Source: Pedobacter sp. W3I1 (lineage in GTDB: Bacteria; Bacteroidota; Bacteroidia; Sphingobacteriales; Sphingobacteriaceae). Taken from it: a stretch of 64,000 nucleotides of DNA. The stretch's first letter is position 1. The number at the start of each line of letters is the position of its first letter. The stretch covers positions 6,340,844-6,404,843 of the forward strand of contig NZ_JAUSXN010000001.1 in the NCBI RefSeq assembly GCF_030816015.1, read 5' to 3'. Below the pieces are notes generated by a model. That model did not search any database. It had not been told where the DNA came from and saw only the letters and a list, made by a program, of their open reading frames with translations. The position numbers and the translations under genes are program-made. Of this stretch, positions 44,795-52,932 are shown one piece after another.

Positions 44795-45775
44795 TTATCT
44801 ATTTTGTTTCTTAAATAAAATTAGCATGAGACTTAGGCAGCCTAATATCAATATAAGCAAAACCTGCGAAGAGTGAATAATGGTTGAATATGCTAACCCA
44901 TCTTTAAAAGATATACCATACAACACTAATGACTGAGCAACCATCCAATGAAAAACACCAATACCACCCTGAACGGGTGCTGCCATAGCAAAGCCAGAAA
45001 AAACAATTGCCGTAAATGCGGCATTAAAATGCAATCCGGAGGTAGCTTGAATGGAAGAAAAAGCAAAATACATGGAAAGTGAGTAGAAAACCCAAATACC
45101 CAGGGTATAGGTTAAGAACAAGCCTTTTTGTTTTAGTTTACTGTAGGAGCCAAAGCCCTGACGGAGGTTTACAAAAATGCGGAGGAGTTTTTTACTGAAT
45201 TTTTGACGGAGAAAATAGACTGCGATTATAATGAGTGAAAGAATAATCACGCCAATACCAACCAGCCATAAATAATTAATGGCCTCTATTTTTTTAACGA
45301 GGTGAAGATAAATTACATTGTACAAAAAATCGGAAACGATATCGTATTGAAAGACCACCATGGCAACACAGGTGAGAAAAAGCACCAGCACATCAAAAAG
45401 CCGTTCCGTAATTACGGTGCCAATAGAAGCAAACATGGGTACCTTTTCTGCTTTATGAATAACAGAGCAGCGGCCAATTTCACCAAAGCGTGGCAATGCA
45501 AGATTAGCCAGATAACCGATCATTACGGCGTGGTAGGTATTCCAGAAACTTACATTGTAGTGGATAGACTGATACAGCATCTGCCAGCGTAAAGCCCTTA
45601 ACACATGTGCAATCCATACAGCAAATGCAGAAGTAATTACCCAAAAGTAATTGGCCGTTTTAATTTCCTGCCAAATCTTTTCTAAATCCTGACCTCTAAA
45701 AGCTAAATATAAAACCCCCATCCCTATTAAAAACAGGATGATATACTTTAGCGCTGTTTTGAGGTCGAATGTCAC
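44795..45775 (-). CDS. Flippase-like membrane protein (LPG_synthase_TM, UPF0104)
   Basis: A 326-residue inner-membrane protein with about eight helices, of the family related to the membrane domain of lysylphosphatidylglycerol synthase and to glycan-lipid flippases. Features: LRALRWQMLYQSI near residue 60, LALPRFGEIGRCSVIHKAE and VFSGFAMAAPVQGGIGVFHW, all conserved in the family. No synthase domain follows, so the protein is likely to move or bind a lipid. It starts 4 bases after panD and is probably co-transcribed with panC-panD. Confidence 0.88.
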   Translation of the reverse strand: MTFDLKTALKYIILFLIGMGVLYLAFRGQDLEKIWQEIKTANYFWVITSAFAVWIAHVLRALRWQMLYQSIHYNVSFWNTYHAVMIGYLANLALPRFGEIGRCSVIHKAEKVPMFASIGTVITERLFDVLVLFLTCVAMVVFQYDIVSDFLYNVIYLHLVKKIEAINYLWLVGIGVIILSLIIIAVYFLRQKFSKKLLRIFVNLRQGFGSYSKLKQKGLFLTYTLGIWVFYSLSMYFAFSSIQATSGLHFNAAFTAIVFSGFAMAAPVQGGIGVFHWMVAQSLVLYGISFKDGLAYSTIIHSSQVLLILILGCLSLMLILFKKQNR

Positions 45776-45779
45776 AAGA

Positions 45780-46130
45780 TTATTTTAGCAAGTGGTTGTT
45801 ATCATCAGGAAAAACCAGTATTGGATTGTATTTTTTGGCTTCTTCTATCGGTAATGAGCCGTAAGACATAATGATGAGAATATCGCCTAGTTGTGCCAAA
45901 CGGGCGGTAGCACCATTTAAACAAATGGTTCCGGTTCCACGCTCGCCTTTAATTACGTAGGTTTCGAAACGTGCACCGTTATTATTATTTACAATCTGCA
46001 CCTTTTCATTAGCGATAATGTTAGCTGCATCCATCAAATCTTCATCTATCGTAATACTGCCTACATAATTCAATTCGGCTTGTGTTACCCTAACACGGTG
46101 TATTTTCGATTTTAATATTGTAATAACCAT
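45780..46130 (-). CDS. panD: Aspartate 1-decarboxylase (pyruvoyl enzyme)
   Basis: A 116-residue zymogen that makes beta-alanine for pantothenate. The self-cleavage site Gly24-Ser25 is visible in YVGSITID; Ser25 becomes the pyruvoyl group. Tyr58 in FETYVIKGERGTG and the GATARL loop fit the active site. Full length for the family. The upstream gap of 168 bases to panC contains short repeats, so panC and panD may be separate units or loosely linked; the flippase-like gene follows within 4 bases. Confidence 0.97.
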   Translation of the reverse strand: MVITILKSKIHRVRVTQAELNYVGSITIDEDLMDAANIIANEKVQIVNNNNGARFETYVIKGERGTGTICLNGATARLAQLGDILIIMSYGSLPIEEAKKYNPILVFPDDNNHLLK

Positions 46131-46146
46131 TTGGCAAAGTTAGTAA

Positions 46147-46181
46147 TCAGTTTGGAGTTTTCAGTCATCAGTTTGGAGTTT
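46147..46181. repeat. Two direct copies of a 14-base unit between panC and panD
   Basis: TCAGTTTGGAGTTT occurs at 46147-46160 and 46168-46181, separated by seven bases. The surrounding bases (46131-46298) contain no gene or recognised motif. Confidence 0.6.
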
Positions 46182-46298
46182 CGCAAAGCAGCAGAATGTT
46201 AAAGGTTGATAGTTCATAGCTGATAGCTTAGTGGCCCAGGCTATCAACATAAGACTATAAACCATTAACCGACTTCATCACTCACGTTAACTTATTCA

Positions 46299-47153
46299 TC
46301 ATTTAATGATCATATTATCAATCAGCCTGGTCGGCCCTACTTTCGCAGCAACCAGGGCAACTAAGTCATTTTCGTCTTTTGATTTGGCTGGCTCCAGTGT
46401 ATCGCCATTGGCAATGGTAAAATAATCGAGTTCAACACCTTCAATATTCTGATAGAATGCTTTTGCTTTATCGACCAACTCTGTTAATGAATATTCATTA
46501 AAATGATCGATAACGAACTGCAACGATTTACTCAGTACGAGCGAATGTTTACGGTCATTGGCTGACAAATGAATATTCCTGCTACTCATGGCTAAACCAT
46601 CGTCTTCGCGGATAATGGGGCAAGTAATAATAGTGATAGGTAGCTTAAAGTAGGCCAGCATATTCTTAATCATTAATACCTGCTGAAAATCTTTTTGTCC
46701 GAACATGGCCACATCGGGTTCAACGGCATCAAACAGTTTTTTTACAATCTGCGTTACGCCTTGATAGTGACCCTTCCTAAATTCGCCTTCCAAGAGAAAT
46801 TCGGCATTGCCCAAATCAATGTGCCAGGCTTCGTCGGCTCCGGCAGGGTACATCTCCTCTACATTAGGCATAAACACACCGTTACAACCGGCATCTGCTA
46901 ACATGGCCAAATCGTGTTCGATAGGGCGCGGGTATTTCTCTAAATCTTTAGGATCAGTAAACTGCGTTGGATTTACGAAAATGCTACAGATAATGATATC
47001 GGCATTCTGCTGTGCCAGTTTTATCAATGATATATGGCCATTATGCAAGGCACCCATGGTAGGCACAAGTGCTATTTTTTTACCTGATGCTTTTAAGGGT
47101 TTCAAAAAAGCCTTAAGTGCTGCTTTGGTTTTAAATATTTCCAATTTGGACAA
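46299..47153 (-). CDS. panC: Pantothenate synthetase
   Basis: A 284-residue ATP-dependent ligase joining pantoate and beta-alanine. The nucleotidyltransferase HIGH motif is HNGH in PTMGALHNGHISLI; other hallmarks are CSIFVNPTQF, MFGQKDFQQV and the KMSKS-like MSSRN. The C-terminal domain ends PTRLIDNMIIK. panD, which supplies beta-alanine, lies downstream on the same strand. It diverges from the glycogen-synthase-like gene at 47288. Confidence 0.97.
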   Translation of the reverse strand: MSKLEIFKTKAALKAFLKPLKASGKKIALVPTMGALHNGHISLIKLAQQNADIIICSIFVNPTQFTDPKDLEKYPRPIEHDLAMLADAGCNGVFMPNVEEMYPAGADEAWHIDLGNAEFLLEGEFRKGHYQGVTQIVKKLFDAVEPDVAMFGQKDFQQVLMIKNMLAYFKLPITIITCPIIREDDGLAMSSRNIHLSANDRKHSLVLSKSLQFVIDHFNEYSLTELVDKAKAFYQNIEGVELDYFTIANGDTLEPAKSKDENDLVALVAAKVGPTRLIDNMIIK

Positions 47154-47215
47154 ACTAAATTAAAGCCGTAAAGGTGTAAATTAATCTAAACGAAACCAAA
47201 CAAATGCTTGCTATA

Positions 47216-47246
47216 TTGATAAATAGTATTATTATGCTTACCTTTG
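47216..47246 (+). promoter_or_regulatory. Promoter of the glycogen-synthase-like and DUF4270 genes
   Basis: TTG (47216-47218), 20 bases, then TACCTTTG (47239-47246). It gives a leader of about 40 bases to the start at 47288. Confidence 0.7.
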
Positions 47247-47287
47247 CAGCTCATTATCTTTTATTTAACTTAATATTTTCTTAGAAT

Positions 47288-48118
47288 ATGGAGATGGCAA
47301 AAACGAAGCTGCTGATTGTTACACACGAGATGTCGCCTTTCCTCGAGCTTACTAAAATTTCTGAAATCACACGCCAATTACCACAAGCAATGCAAGAAAA
47401 AGGATTCGAAATCCGTATCTTGATGCCTAAATTTGGTAACATCAACGAAAGAAGAAATCGTTTACACGAAGTAATCCGATTATCAGGAATGAACATCATT
47501 ATCGATGACAACGATAACCCTTTAATCATTAAAGTAGCCTCCATCCCAGCTGCGCGCATGCAAGTTTACTTCTTAGACAATGAAGAATATTTCCAACGCA
47601 AACAAGTATTTAGAGATGCAAGCGGAAAATTCTTCGATGACAATGATGAACGTACAGTTTTCTTCTGTAAAGGTGCATTGGAAACGGTTAAAAAATTAGG
47701 CTGGGCGCCAGATATCGTTCACTGTCATGGTTGGATGAGCGCACTAGTACCTGTTTATATTAAAACGACTTATAAAAACGATCCTACTTTTAAAAATTCT
47801 AAAGTAGTATATTCTATTTATGAGGATGGCTTTACGGAGAAATTAAACGCTAATTTTTCTAAGAAAGCGGTGATGGCCAATATGACTGACGATGATACGA
47901 AAGCATTCTTGCCATCTGATTGCGACAGCATGCACATTGGCGCCATAACACACTCAGATGCAGTAGTTTTAGCGGATGAAAACCTAAATGCAGCTGTGTT
48001 AAAATTTGTTAAAGATTCCAATAAGCCAACATTAGCTTTTAACTTAACCGAGAATTTTGAAAACTTCTATACTTTTTATGAAGAAATTTCGAATGACGAA
48101 TTGGTTTCACTTGCTTAA
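47288..48118 (+). CDS. Glycogen/starch synthase-like protein, N-terminal domain only
   Basis: A 276-residue protein similar to the first GT-B domain of glycogen synthase (GT5): TKLLIVTHEMSPFLEL, EIRILMPKFGNINERR, VYFLDNEEYFQRK and APDIVHCHGWMSALVPVYIK line up with GlgA. It stops where the second nucleotide-binding domain should begin, and the ADP-glucose-binding KxGG motif is replaced by LTKIS. It is therefore unlikely to be an active synthase. Comparable half-length proteins next to panC occur, from memory, in many Bacteroidetes, suggesting a conserved non-catalytic or altered role rather than a fresh truncation. A DUF4270 lipoprotein follows 21 bases later. Confidence 0.85.
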   Translation: MEMAKTKLLIVTHEMSPFLELTKISEITRQLPQAMQEKGFEIRILMPKFGNINERRNRLHEVIRLSGMNIIIDDNDNPLIIKVASIPAARMQVYFLDNEEYFQRKQVFRDASGKFFDDNDERTVFFCKGALETVKKLGWAPDIVHCHGWMSALVPVYIKTTYKNDPTFKNSKVVYSIYEDGFTEKLNANFSKKAVMANMTDDDTKAFLPSDCDSMHIGAITHSDAVVLADENLNAAVLKFVKDSNKPTLAFNLTENFENFYTFYEEISNDELVSLA

Positions 48119-48139
48119 TTAGGTATTATTATTTTAAAT

Positions 48140-49579
48140 ATGAAATTTACAAAACAAGACTTATTAACCCTGTTGATAGGTCTTTTTCTTTTTGCATCAT
48201 GCAAAAACCCTGACGGTGTGGGTTTAGATGTTGATCCAGCTACAGCCATTACCGGAACGTTGGTGGTATCTCCGGTGAAGTCTCAACTTGTAAAAGAAGA
48301 CGCTGCCAATACCAATGGATTAAACCGCTACCCTTTAGGATACATGGTAGATCCTGTTTTTGGAAAAACTGAGGCCGCTTTGGCATTAACGGTTTACCCG
48401 GTGAGTACAAGTTACGACTTCGGTACTTCTCCTGTATTAGATTCTGCAGTTTTGGTATTAAAAATTGATACAACCTCTACATTAACCAAATTTTACGGCG
48501 ATACCATCAATTCTAAATACAGTATTGATGTTTATCAGCTAGCTAATAAGGTTACGACTTATAAAAGTTCTGATGTACAGGCTATTAATAACACGCTTTT
48601 AGGCAACTTTACAGGTAAACTGGCACCAAATACTAAAAGGAAAATATCTGTTATTGTTCCAGGCAAAGCTGATACTTTAAAAACTGTACCTGCGCAGATC
48701 AGGATTCCTTTAAACAAGGCATTTATACAAAATGCCATATTAAACCTAGGTACAGCAGGAACAGCAACAGAAGCTAAGTTTATAGAATCGTTTAAAGGTT
48801 TATATGCACAGATCAATAAAACATCTTCTACAGGTGTTGGAGGAATTGCATTCCTTAACTTTTCGGGAACTGACTCTTATTTACAGCTGGTTTGGAAAAA
48901 AACGAATTCGTCAAGTGGCGTAGATACAACCAGTGTAAATTTCCCTGTTGGAAAGATGGTTTTGAATGCAGCACAAACTGCAAATGTAATTTCGGGAGTA
49001 GCAGCTAACATTAAACACGATTACTCAGGGACACCAGTGCAAACGCAAATTGATGTTCCGACTCCAACAGATCCAACTCAACAATATAATGTAACTTATT
49101 TACAAGGTTTAGCCGGTGTAAAAACCAAGCTAACTTTCCCGGCATTGACAAGTTTTACCAATACTTACGGAAAAGCGATTATTAATAAGGCAGAGCTAGT
49201 TGTAGAGCTTGGCGAGAGTGCGCCAGCATACCCTTTTAATGCCGCCCAACGTCTTTCTTTATATCGTTGGGACATTGCACAACAAGCTGCCGATATACCT
49301 GATTATGCAACATTCTCCAGTAGCGCTTCTGGTGGTGCAGCACTTTTTGGTGGTTATTTTGATTCGTTAAAGAAACGTTACATCTTTATTGTAACCAGTT
49401 ATGTTCAAAGCTTAATTGATAAAAACGTAGAAGATTATGGCACATTCCTGGCCCCTACATCTTATACCGATTTCCAGAGAGCACCTAGTGCTACATCTGC
49501 TGAAAGATCGATCATAGGCGCCAGCAACGCAACGGCAAATAAGATAAAGCTAAATATTTACTACACTAAAATTAATTAA
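48140..49579 (+). CDS. DUF4270 lipoprotein
   Basis: A 479-residue exported protein. The lipobox LFASC is followed by KNPDGVGLDVDP, a typical DUF4270 start. The mature part is predicted largely beta, with NRYPLGYMVDPVFGKTEA near the N-terminus and LDSAVLVLKID, both family hallmarks. The family is restricted to Bacteroidetes, is presumed to be on the outer membrane, and has no known role. It appears to be translated from the same message as the upstream glycogen-synthase-like gene and ends in a strong terminator. Confidence 0.9.
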   Translation: MKFTKQDLLTLLIGLFLFASCKNPDGVGLDVDPATAITGTLVVSPVKSQLVKEDAANTNGLNRYPLGYMVDPVFGKTEAALALTVYPVSTSYDFGTSPVLDSAVLVLKIDTTSTLTKFYGDTINSKYSIDVYQLANKVTTYKSSDVQAINNTLLGNFTGKLAPNTKRKISVIVPGKADTLKTVPAQIRIPLNKAFIQNAILNLGTAGTATEAKFIESFKGLYAQINKTSSTGVGGIAFLNFSGTDSYLQLVWKKTNSSSGVDTTSVNFPVGKMVLNAAQTANVISGVAANIKHDYSGTPVQTQIDVPTPTDPTQQYNVTYLQGLAGVKTKLTFPALTSFTNTYGKAIINKAELVVELGESAPAYPFNAAQRLSLYRWDIAQQAADIPDYATFSSSASGGAALFGGYFDSLKKRYIFIVTSYVQSLIDKNVEDYGTFLAPTSYTDFQRAPSATSAERSIIGASNATANKIKLNIYYTKIN

Positions 49580-49607
49580 CGATTTTAATGTTAACATAAA
49601 ACATAAG

Positions 49608-49642
49608 AAACTCCTGCTAGCGAAACTGGCAGGAGTTTTTTT
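49608..49642 (+). terminator. Intrinsic terminator after the DUF4270 gene
   Basis: AAACTCCTGC (49608-49617) pairs with GCAGGAGTTT (49629-49638), followed by T's to 49642. Confidence 0.9.
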
Positions 49643-49679
49643 GTATCATTACTTTAAGATCAAAGAAATAAAAGTGCAT

Positions 49680-49716
49680 AAAAAAAGCTACCGCTCATCA
49701 GGTAGCTTTTTTTTTA
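49680..49716 (-). terminator. Intrinsic terminator after ssb, bidirectional in form
   Basis: AAAGCTACC (49684-49692) and GGTAGCTTT (49701-49709) flank an 8-base loop, with A and T runs on both sides. It lies 19 bases after the ssb stop. Confidence 0.88.
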
Positions 49717-49734
49717 TTTATTCAAAACCCTTAA

Positions 49735-50172
49735 TTAAAACGGAAGATCTCCGTTTTCATCCGATGGGCCAATTGTAAATTCATCTTCAATTTTAGCTTC
49801 AGTGCTTTGGTGCGTTGGCGTTGTTGGACTTTGCTCAAAATCACTTTTCCTGCCCAACATCGTAAAGTTTTCGGCCACAATTTCTGTTACATATTTTTTA
49901 ACCTTTTCTTTATCTTCAAAGGATCTTGTTCTTAGTTTGCCCTCTATATAAACCAGTTTGCCTTTCTGCAGGTATTTAGAAGCTACTTCTGCTAAGCCAC
50001 GCCATAACACAATATTGTGCCACTCTGTTTGTTCTACTCTCTTACCGTCTTTGTTGTATGTTTCTGATGTAGCTAATGGAAAACTGGCTACTGTTACGCC
50101 ACCGTCTAAATGTCGCACTTCAGGGTCTTTGCCTAAGTGGCCTACTAAAATAACTTTGTTAATCCCAGACAT
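49735..50172 (-). CDS. ssb: Single-stranded DNA-binding protein
   Basis: A 145-residue SSB. The OB fold covers about residues 1-110: NKVILVGHLGKDPEVR, VASFPLATSE, TEWHNIVLWRGLAEVASKYL and KGKLVYIEGKLRTRSF. A flexible tail ends in the acidic tip GDLPF that recruits partner proteins in replication and repair. It lies 56 bases after mutY on the same strand. Confidence 0.96.
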   Translation of the reverse strand: MSGINKVILVGHLGKDPEVRHLDGGVTVASFPLATSETYNKDGKRVEQTEWHNIVLWRGLAEVASKYLQKGKLVYIEGKLRTRSFEDKEKVKKYVTEIVAENFTMLGRKSDFEQSPTTPTHQSTEAKIEDEFTIGPSDENGDLPF

Positions 50173-50228
50173 AAATATTTTTGGTTAGTTGTTTTGTTTT
50201 CTAAATGCCCGCCGAATAAGATGGTTAG

Positions 50229-51290
50229 TTACTCCATTTTGTCCTTATAAAAATATTCCAGGACAAAATCATGGATTACTTTTGGTTGCGGTAACTCATC
50301 TAATTTACTTAAAGAAACCCAATTTAGTTCCTTTTGTTTACTAAAGTTAAATATATAATTTTTTAATGCAAAAAATTGTATATGGATTATTTGGTGAGTT
50401 AATGTATGCTTTTTGGCGCTTATAAATGTAAAATCGGCCTTATTTCCGAATACAGATTTTACCTGATCGATGAATAATGAATCGCTCCATTCGTATACTT
50501 CAGTCGTTTCCACACCAGGGAAATCATATAAATGCTGCCATATATCTCCAGCTTGTCTCTGCCTGATTAATACTTGTTCATTTTCAAAACAAATAAAATA
50601 ATTAATATACCGATGTTTTTGTTCGGCTTTGCGGATTTTAACAGGCAGCACATTTACCTGGCCATGGTTAAAGGCATAACAGCTCTGGTTAAGCGGGCAA
50701 ATACCGCAATTAGGCGATTTTGGTTTACATTGTATGGCCCCGAACTCCATAATAGCCTGATTATATAAGGCAGGGTCTTCTTTGTATAGCAAATCATTTG
50801 CTAGCGCATAAAACTCTTTTTTGCCGGCTGGACTATTTATTGGTGTGGCTAAACCATAAAATCTGGAGAGCACCCGAAAAACATTCCCGTCAACCACAGC
50901 CCGTGCTTCTCCCGATGAAAATGAAGATATGGCAGCAGCGGTATATTCACCAATTCCTTTCAATTTTATAAGCTCATCATGCAGATTTGGGAAAATTCCA
51001 TGGTAATCTTTCACCACAATTTGAGCAGTCGCATGCATATTCCTCCCTCTTGAGTAGTAACCCAAACCTTGCCAAAGCTTTAAAACTTTGGCTTCGGTAG
51101 CACTGGCAAAATCAGCAACTGTAGGGAAATTTTCTAAAAACCTGTTAAAGTACGGAAGTCCTTGTTCCACCCGTGTTTGTTGTAATATAACCTCTGATAA
51201 CCAGATGGTATAAGCATCATTGGTGTGCCTCCAGGGCAAATCTCTCTTGTTTATTAAGTACCAATTGATGAGTTCATTTTGAAATGTCAT
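50229..51290 (-). CDS. mutY: A/G-specific adenine DNA glycosylase
   Basis: A 353-residue base-excision enzyme that removes adenine mispaired with 8-oxoguanine. The catalytic Glu33 is in SEVILQQTR, and Asp134 in AVVDGNVFRV follows the helix-hairpin-helix LKGIGEYTAAAI. The [4Fe-4S] cluster cysteines are 188, 195, 198 and 204 (C-x6-C-x2-C-x5-C). The C-terminal NUDIX-like domain that reads 8-oxoG spans about 225-345. It is followed by ssb and diverges from the HU gene. Confidence 0.97.
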   Translation of the reverse strand: MTFQNELINWYLINKRDLPWRHTNDAYTIWLSEVILQQTRVEQGLPYFNRFLENFPTVADFASATEAKVLKLWQGLGYYSRGRNMHATAQIVVKDYHGIFPNLHDELIKLKGIGEYTAAAISSFSSGEARAVVDGNVFRVLSRFYGLATPINSPAGKKEFYALANDLLYKEDPALYNQAIMEFGAIQCKPKSPNCGICPLNQSCYAFNHGQVNVLPVKIRKAEQKHRYINYFICFENEQVLIRQRQAGDIWQHLYDFPGVETTEVYEWSDSLFIDQVKSVFGNKADFTFISAKKHTLTHQIIHIQFFALKNYIFNFSKQKELNWVSLSKLDELPQPKVIHDFVLEYFYKDKME

Positions 51291-51460
51291 TACTGCAAAT
51301 TACGGTCTATTTATCCGATTAAAAAAAAACTTGCAATTGCCTGATAAGTCTGGTGATAAAAAAATCATCTTTTATTTCCCTATCTCATTAAAAAGCAATA
51401 CTTTTGCAACCCCAAAACAGTAGTAATATTAAAACATAATAATATAATAAATAATAAAAT

Positions 51461-51763
51461 ATGACTAAGGCAGATATTATTTCAGAAATATCAACAAAAA
51501 CCGGAATTGAGAAGGTTGATGTACAGGAAACAGTGGAGGCATTTTTCAAGGTTATCAAAACCAGCATGATTGGCGGTGAAAATGTATACGTTAGAGGCTT
51601 CGGAAGCTTTGTTGTTAAAAAGAGAGCGCAAAAAACTGCGAGAAATATCTCAAAAAACACTGCAATAATTATCCCAGAACACTTCGTTCCTAGCTTTAAA
51701 CCAGCAAAAGTATTTGTTGATAAAGTGAAAAGTAATTCAAAAAAAATTAACGTAGAAGCCTAA
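51461..51763 (+). CDS. HU/IHF-family DNA-binding protein
   Basis: A 100-residue nucleoid protein that bends DNA as a dimer. The N-terminal helices start MTKADIISEISTKTG; the beta-arm region is VYVRGFGSFVVKKRAQKTARN, in which the usual KKRAxRxGRNP is altered; the tip has IIIPEHFVPSFKPAK. It resembles the integration-host-factor type common in Bacteroidetes. A -7-like box TACTTTTG at 51399-51406 lacks a clear -33 box. The TPR protein begins 9 bases downstream. Confidence 0.92.
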   Translation: MTKADIISEISTKTGIEKVDVQETVEAFFKVIKTSMIGGENVYVRGFGSFVVKKRAQKTARNISKNTAIIIPEHFVPSFKPAKVFVDKVKSNSKKINVEA

Positions 51764-51772
51764 GTCTTATAT

Positions 51773-52651
51773 ATGAATAGCAACATCAGATCTAAACAAA
51801 CCATCGTTATTGGAGCGATTGTATTGCTTGTTGCATTCTTATTTACAAGAGACATTAAGGGTTTGGTTAAACCAACGGAAGAAAATGGAAAAATGCCTTC
51901 AAGTGGCCCAATGGCCGGAGCAGCTTCTCCATCAACAACATCGGTACTAAACCTCGAAACTTCGTCTACTGCTGCCAAGAACGTAATCAACAAAAATTTG
52001 GCTACAGATATTACAGCTTTAGAAAATAGTTACAAAGGCGCAAATGGCGCAGAAAAGATTGAACTTGCTAAACAACTGGCTCAGAAATGGGATGATGTTG
52101 AACAAATTACTCCATCTGCCTTATATTTAGAAGTTGTTGCCGAAGGCGAACCATCAGCAAAATCATGGTTAGCTGCCGGGAATCAATTTATAAAAGCTTT
52201 TGAAAGTACACAAGATAGCATAGCACAACCTGCTTTATTGCAGAAAGCCAATGTATCTTACAAAAATGCATTAGAGAAAGACTCTACAAACATTGAAGCT
52301 AAAACAGGCTTAGGTGTAACTATAGTAAACGGCTTAGGCGCACCAATGCAAGGTATTGCCATGTTGTTAGAAGTTGTTGCTAAAGAACCTAAAAATGTAA
52401 AGGCAAATATGAATTTAGGATTGTTCTCGATAAAATCAGGTCAGTTTGATAAAGCAATTCCTCGTTTTAACAACGTAATTGCCACTGCTCCAACCCCTGA
52501 AGCCTATTTTTATTTAGGAACAGCTTTAGAAAATTTAGGCAGAAATAAAGAAGCAGTAAATGCTTACCTATCAAGCAAAAAATTAGCAGCTAACCCAACC
52601 TTATCTTCATTCATTGATAAGAAGGTGGCTGAACTAAAGAATAAAAATTAA
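51773..52651 (+). CDS. TPR-repeat membrane-anchored protein
   Basis: A 292-residue protein. An N-terminal membrane helix (VIGAIVLLVAFLFT, about residues 12-26) is followed by a low-complexity Ser/Pro/Ala stretch and then tetratricopeptide repeats from about 100, including AKTGLGVTIVNGLG, VKANMNLGLFSIKSGQFDKAIP and AYFYLGTALENLGRNKEAV. It probably acts as a protein-interaction scaffold at the inner membrane facing the periplasm. It is co-transcribed with the HU gene and precedes the 29-residue basic protein and RNase G, an order I recall as recurrent in Bacteroidetes. Confidence 0.88.
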   Translation: MNSNIRSKQTIVIGAIVLLVAFLFTRDIKGLVKPTEENGKMPSSGPMAGAASPSTTSVLNLETSSTAAKNVINKNLATDITALENSYKGANGAEKIELAKQLAQKWDDVEQITPSALYLEVVAEGEPSAKSWLAAGNQFIKAFESTQDSIAQPALLQKANVSYKNALEKDSTNIEAKTGLGVTIVNGLGAPMQGIAMLLEVVAKEPKNVKANMNLGLFSIKSGQFDKAIPRFNNVIATAPTPEAYFYLGTALENLGRNKEAVNAYLSSKKLAANPTLSSFIDKKVAELKNKN

Positions 52652-52687
52652 TTAACAGATTAATAAAAACATTTAAAACTTAAAACT

Positions 52688-52777
52688 ATGCCAAGCGGTA
52701 AAAAAAGAAAGAGACATAAAATGGCTACCCACAAACGTAAAAAACGTTTAAGAAAAAACAGACATAAGAAAAAATAG
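52688..52777 (+). CDS. 29-residue highly basic protein, possibly ribosome-associated
   Basis: A 30-codon frame beginning MPSGKKRKRHKMATHKRKK and ending RHKKK, with more than half of residues Lys, Arg or His and no acidic residue. This composition resembles small ribosomal proteins such as bTHX or bL36-like peptides. Near-identical peptides occur, from memory, before RNase G in other Bacteroidetes, which argues for a real gene. It may correspond to one of the lineage-specific small proteins seen in Bacteroidetes ribosome structures, but I cannot verify which. It starts 36 bases after the TPR gene, and a perfect hairpin follows its stop by 24 bases. Confidence 0.75.
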   Translation: MPSGKKRKRHKMATHKRKKRLRKNRHKKK

Positions 52778-52801
52778 TTTCTTATTTTGATAAAAGCCAG
52801 T

Positions 52802-52831
52802 TAAACCTCATAGTAAACACTATGAGGTTTA
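52802..52831. terminator. Perfect 12-bp hairpin before the RNase G gene
   Basis: TAAACCTCATAG and CTATGAGGTTTA pair around six bases. No T run follows, so it may be an RNA-processing or stability element rather than a terminator. RNase E/G messages are often self-regulated at such 5' structures, which is only an analogy here. Confidence 0.6.
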
Positions 52832-52932
52832 AACAATTTATATGATTTTTTTATTGTATATATTCTTGGCTACATCACTGTTTTTATTTACTATCCATTT
52901 GTTAATAGGCGAAAGCCTTAAATCTGTAGCTG

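Noticed and set aside
47288..48118. Functional glycogen synthase GlgA
   Set aside because: The second GT-B domain and the ADP-glucose-binding KxGG motif are absent.
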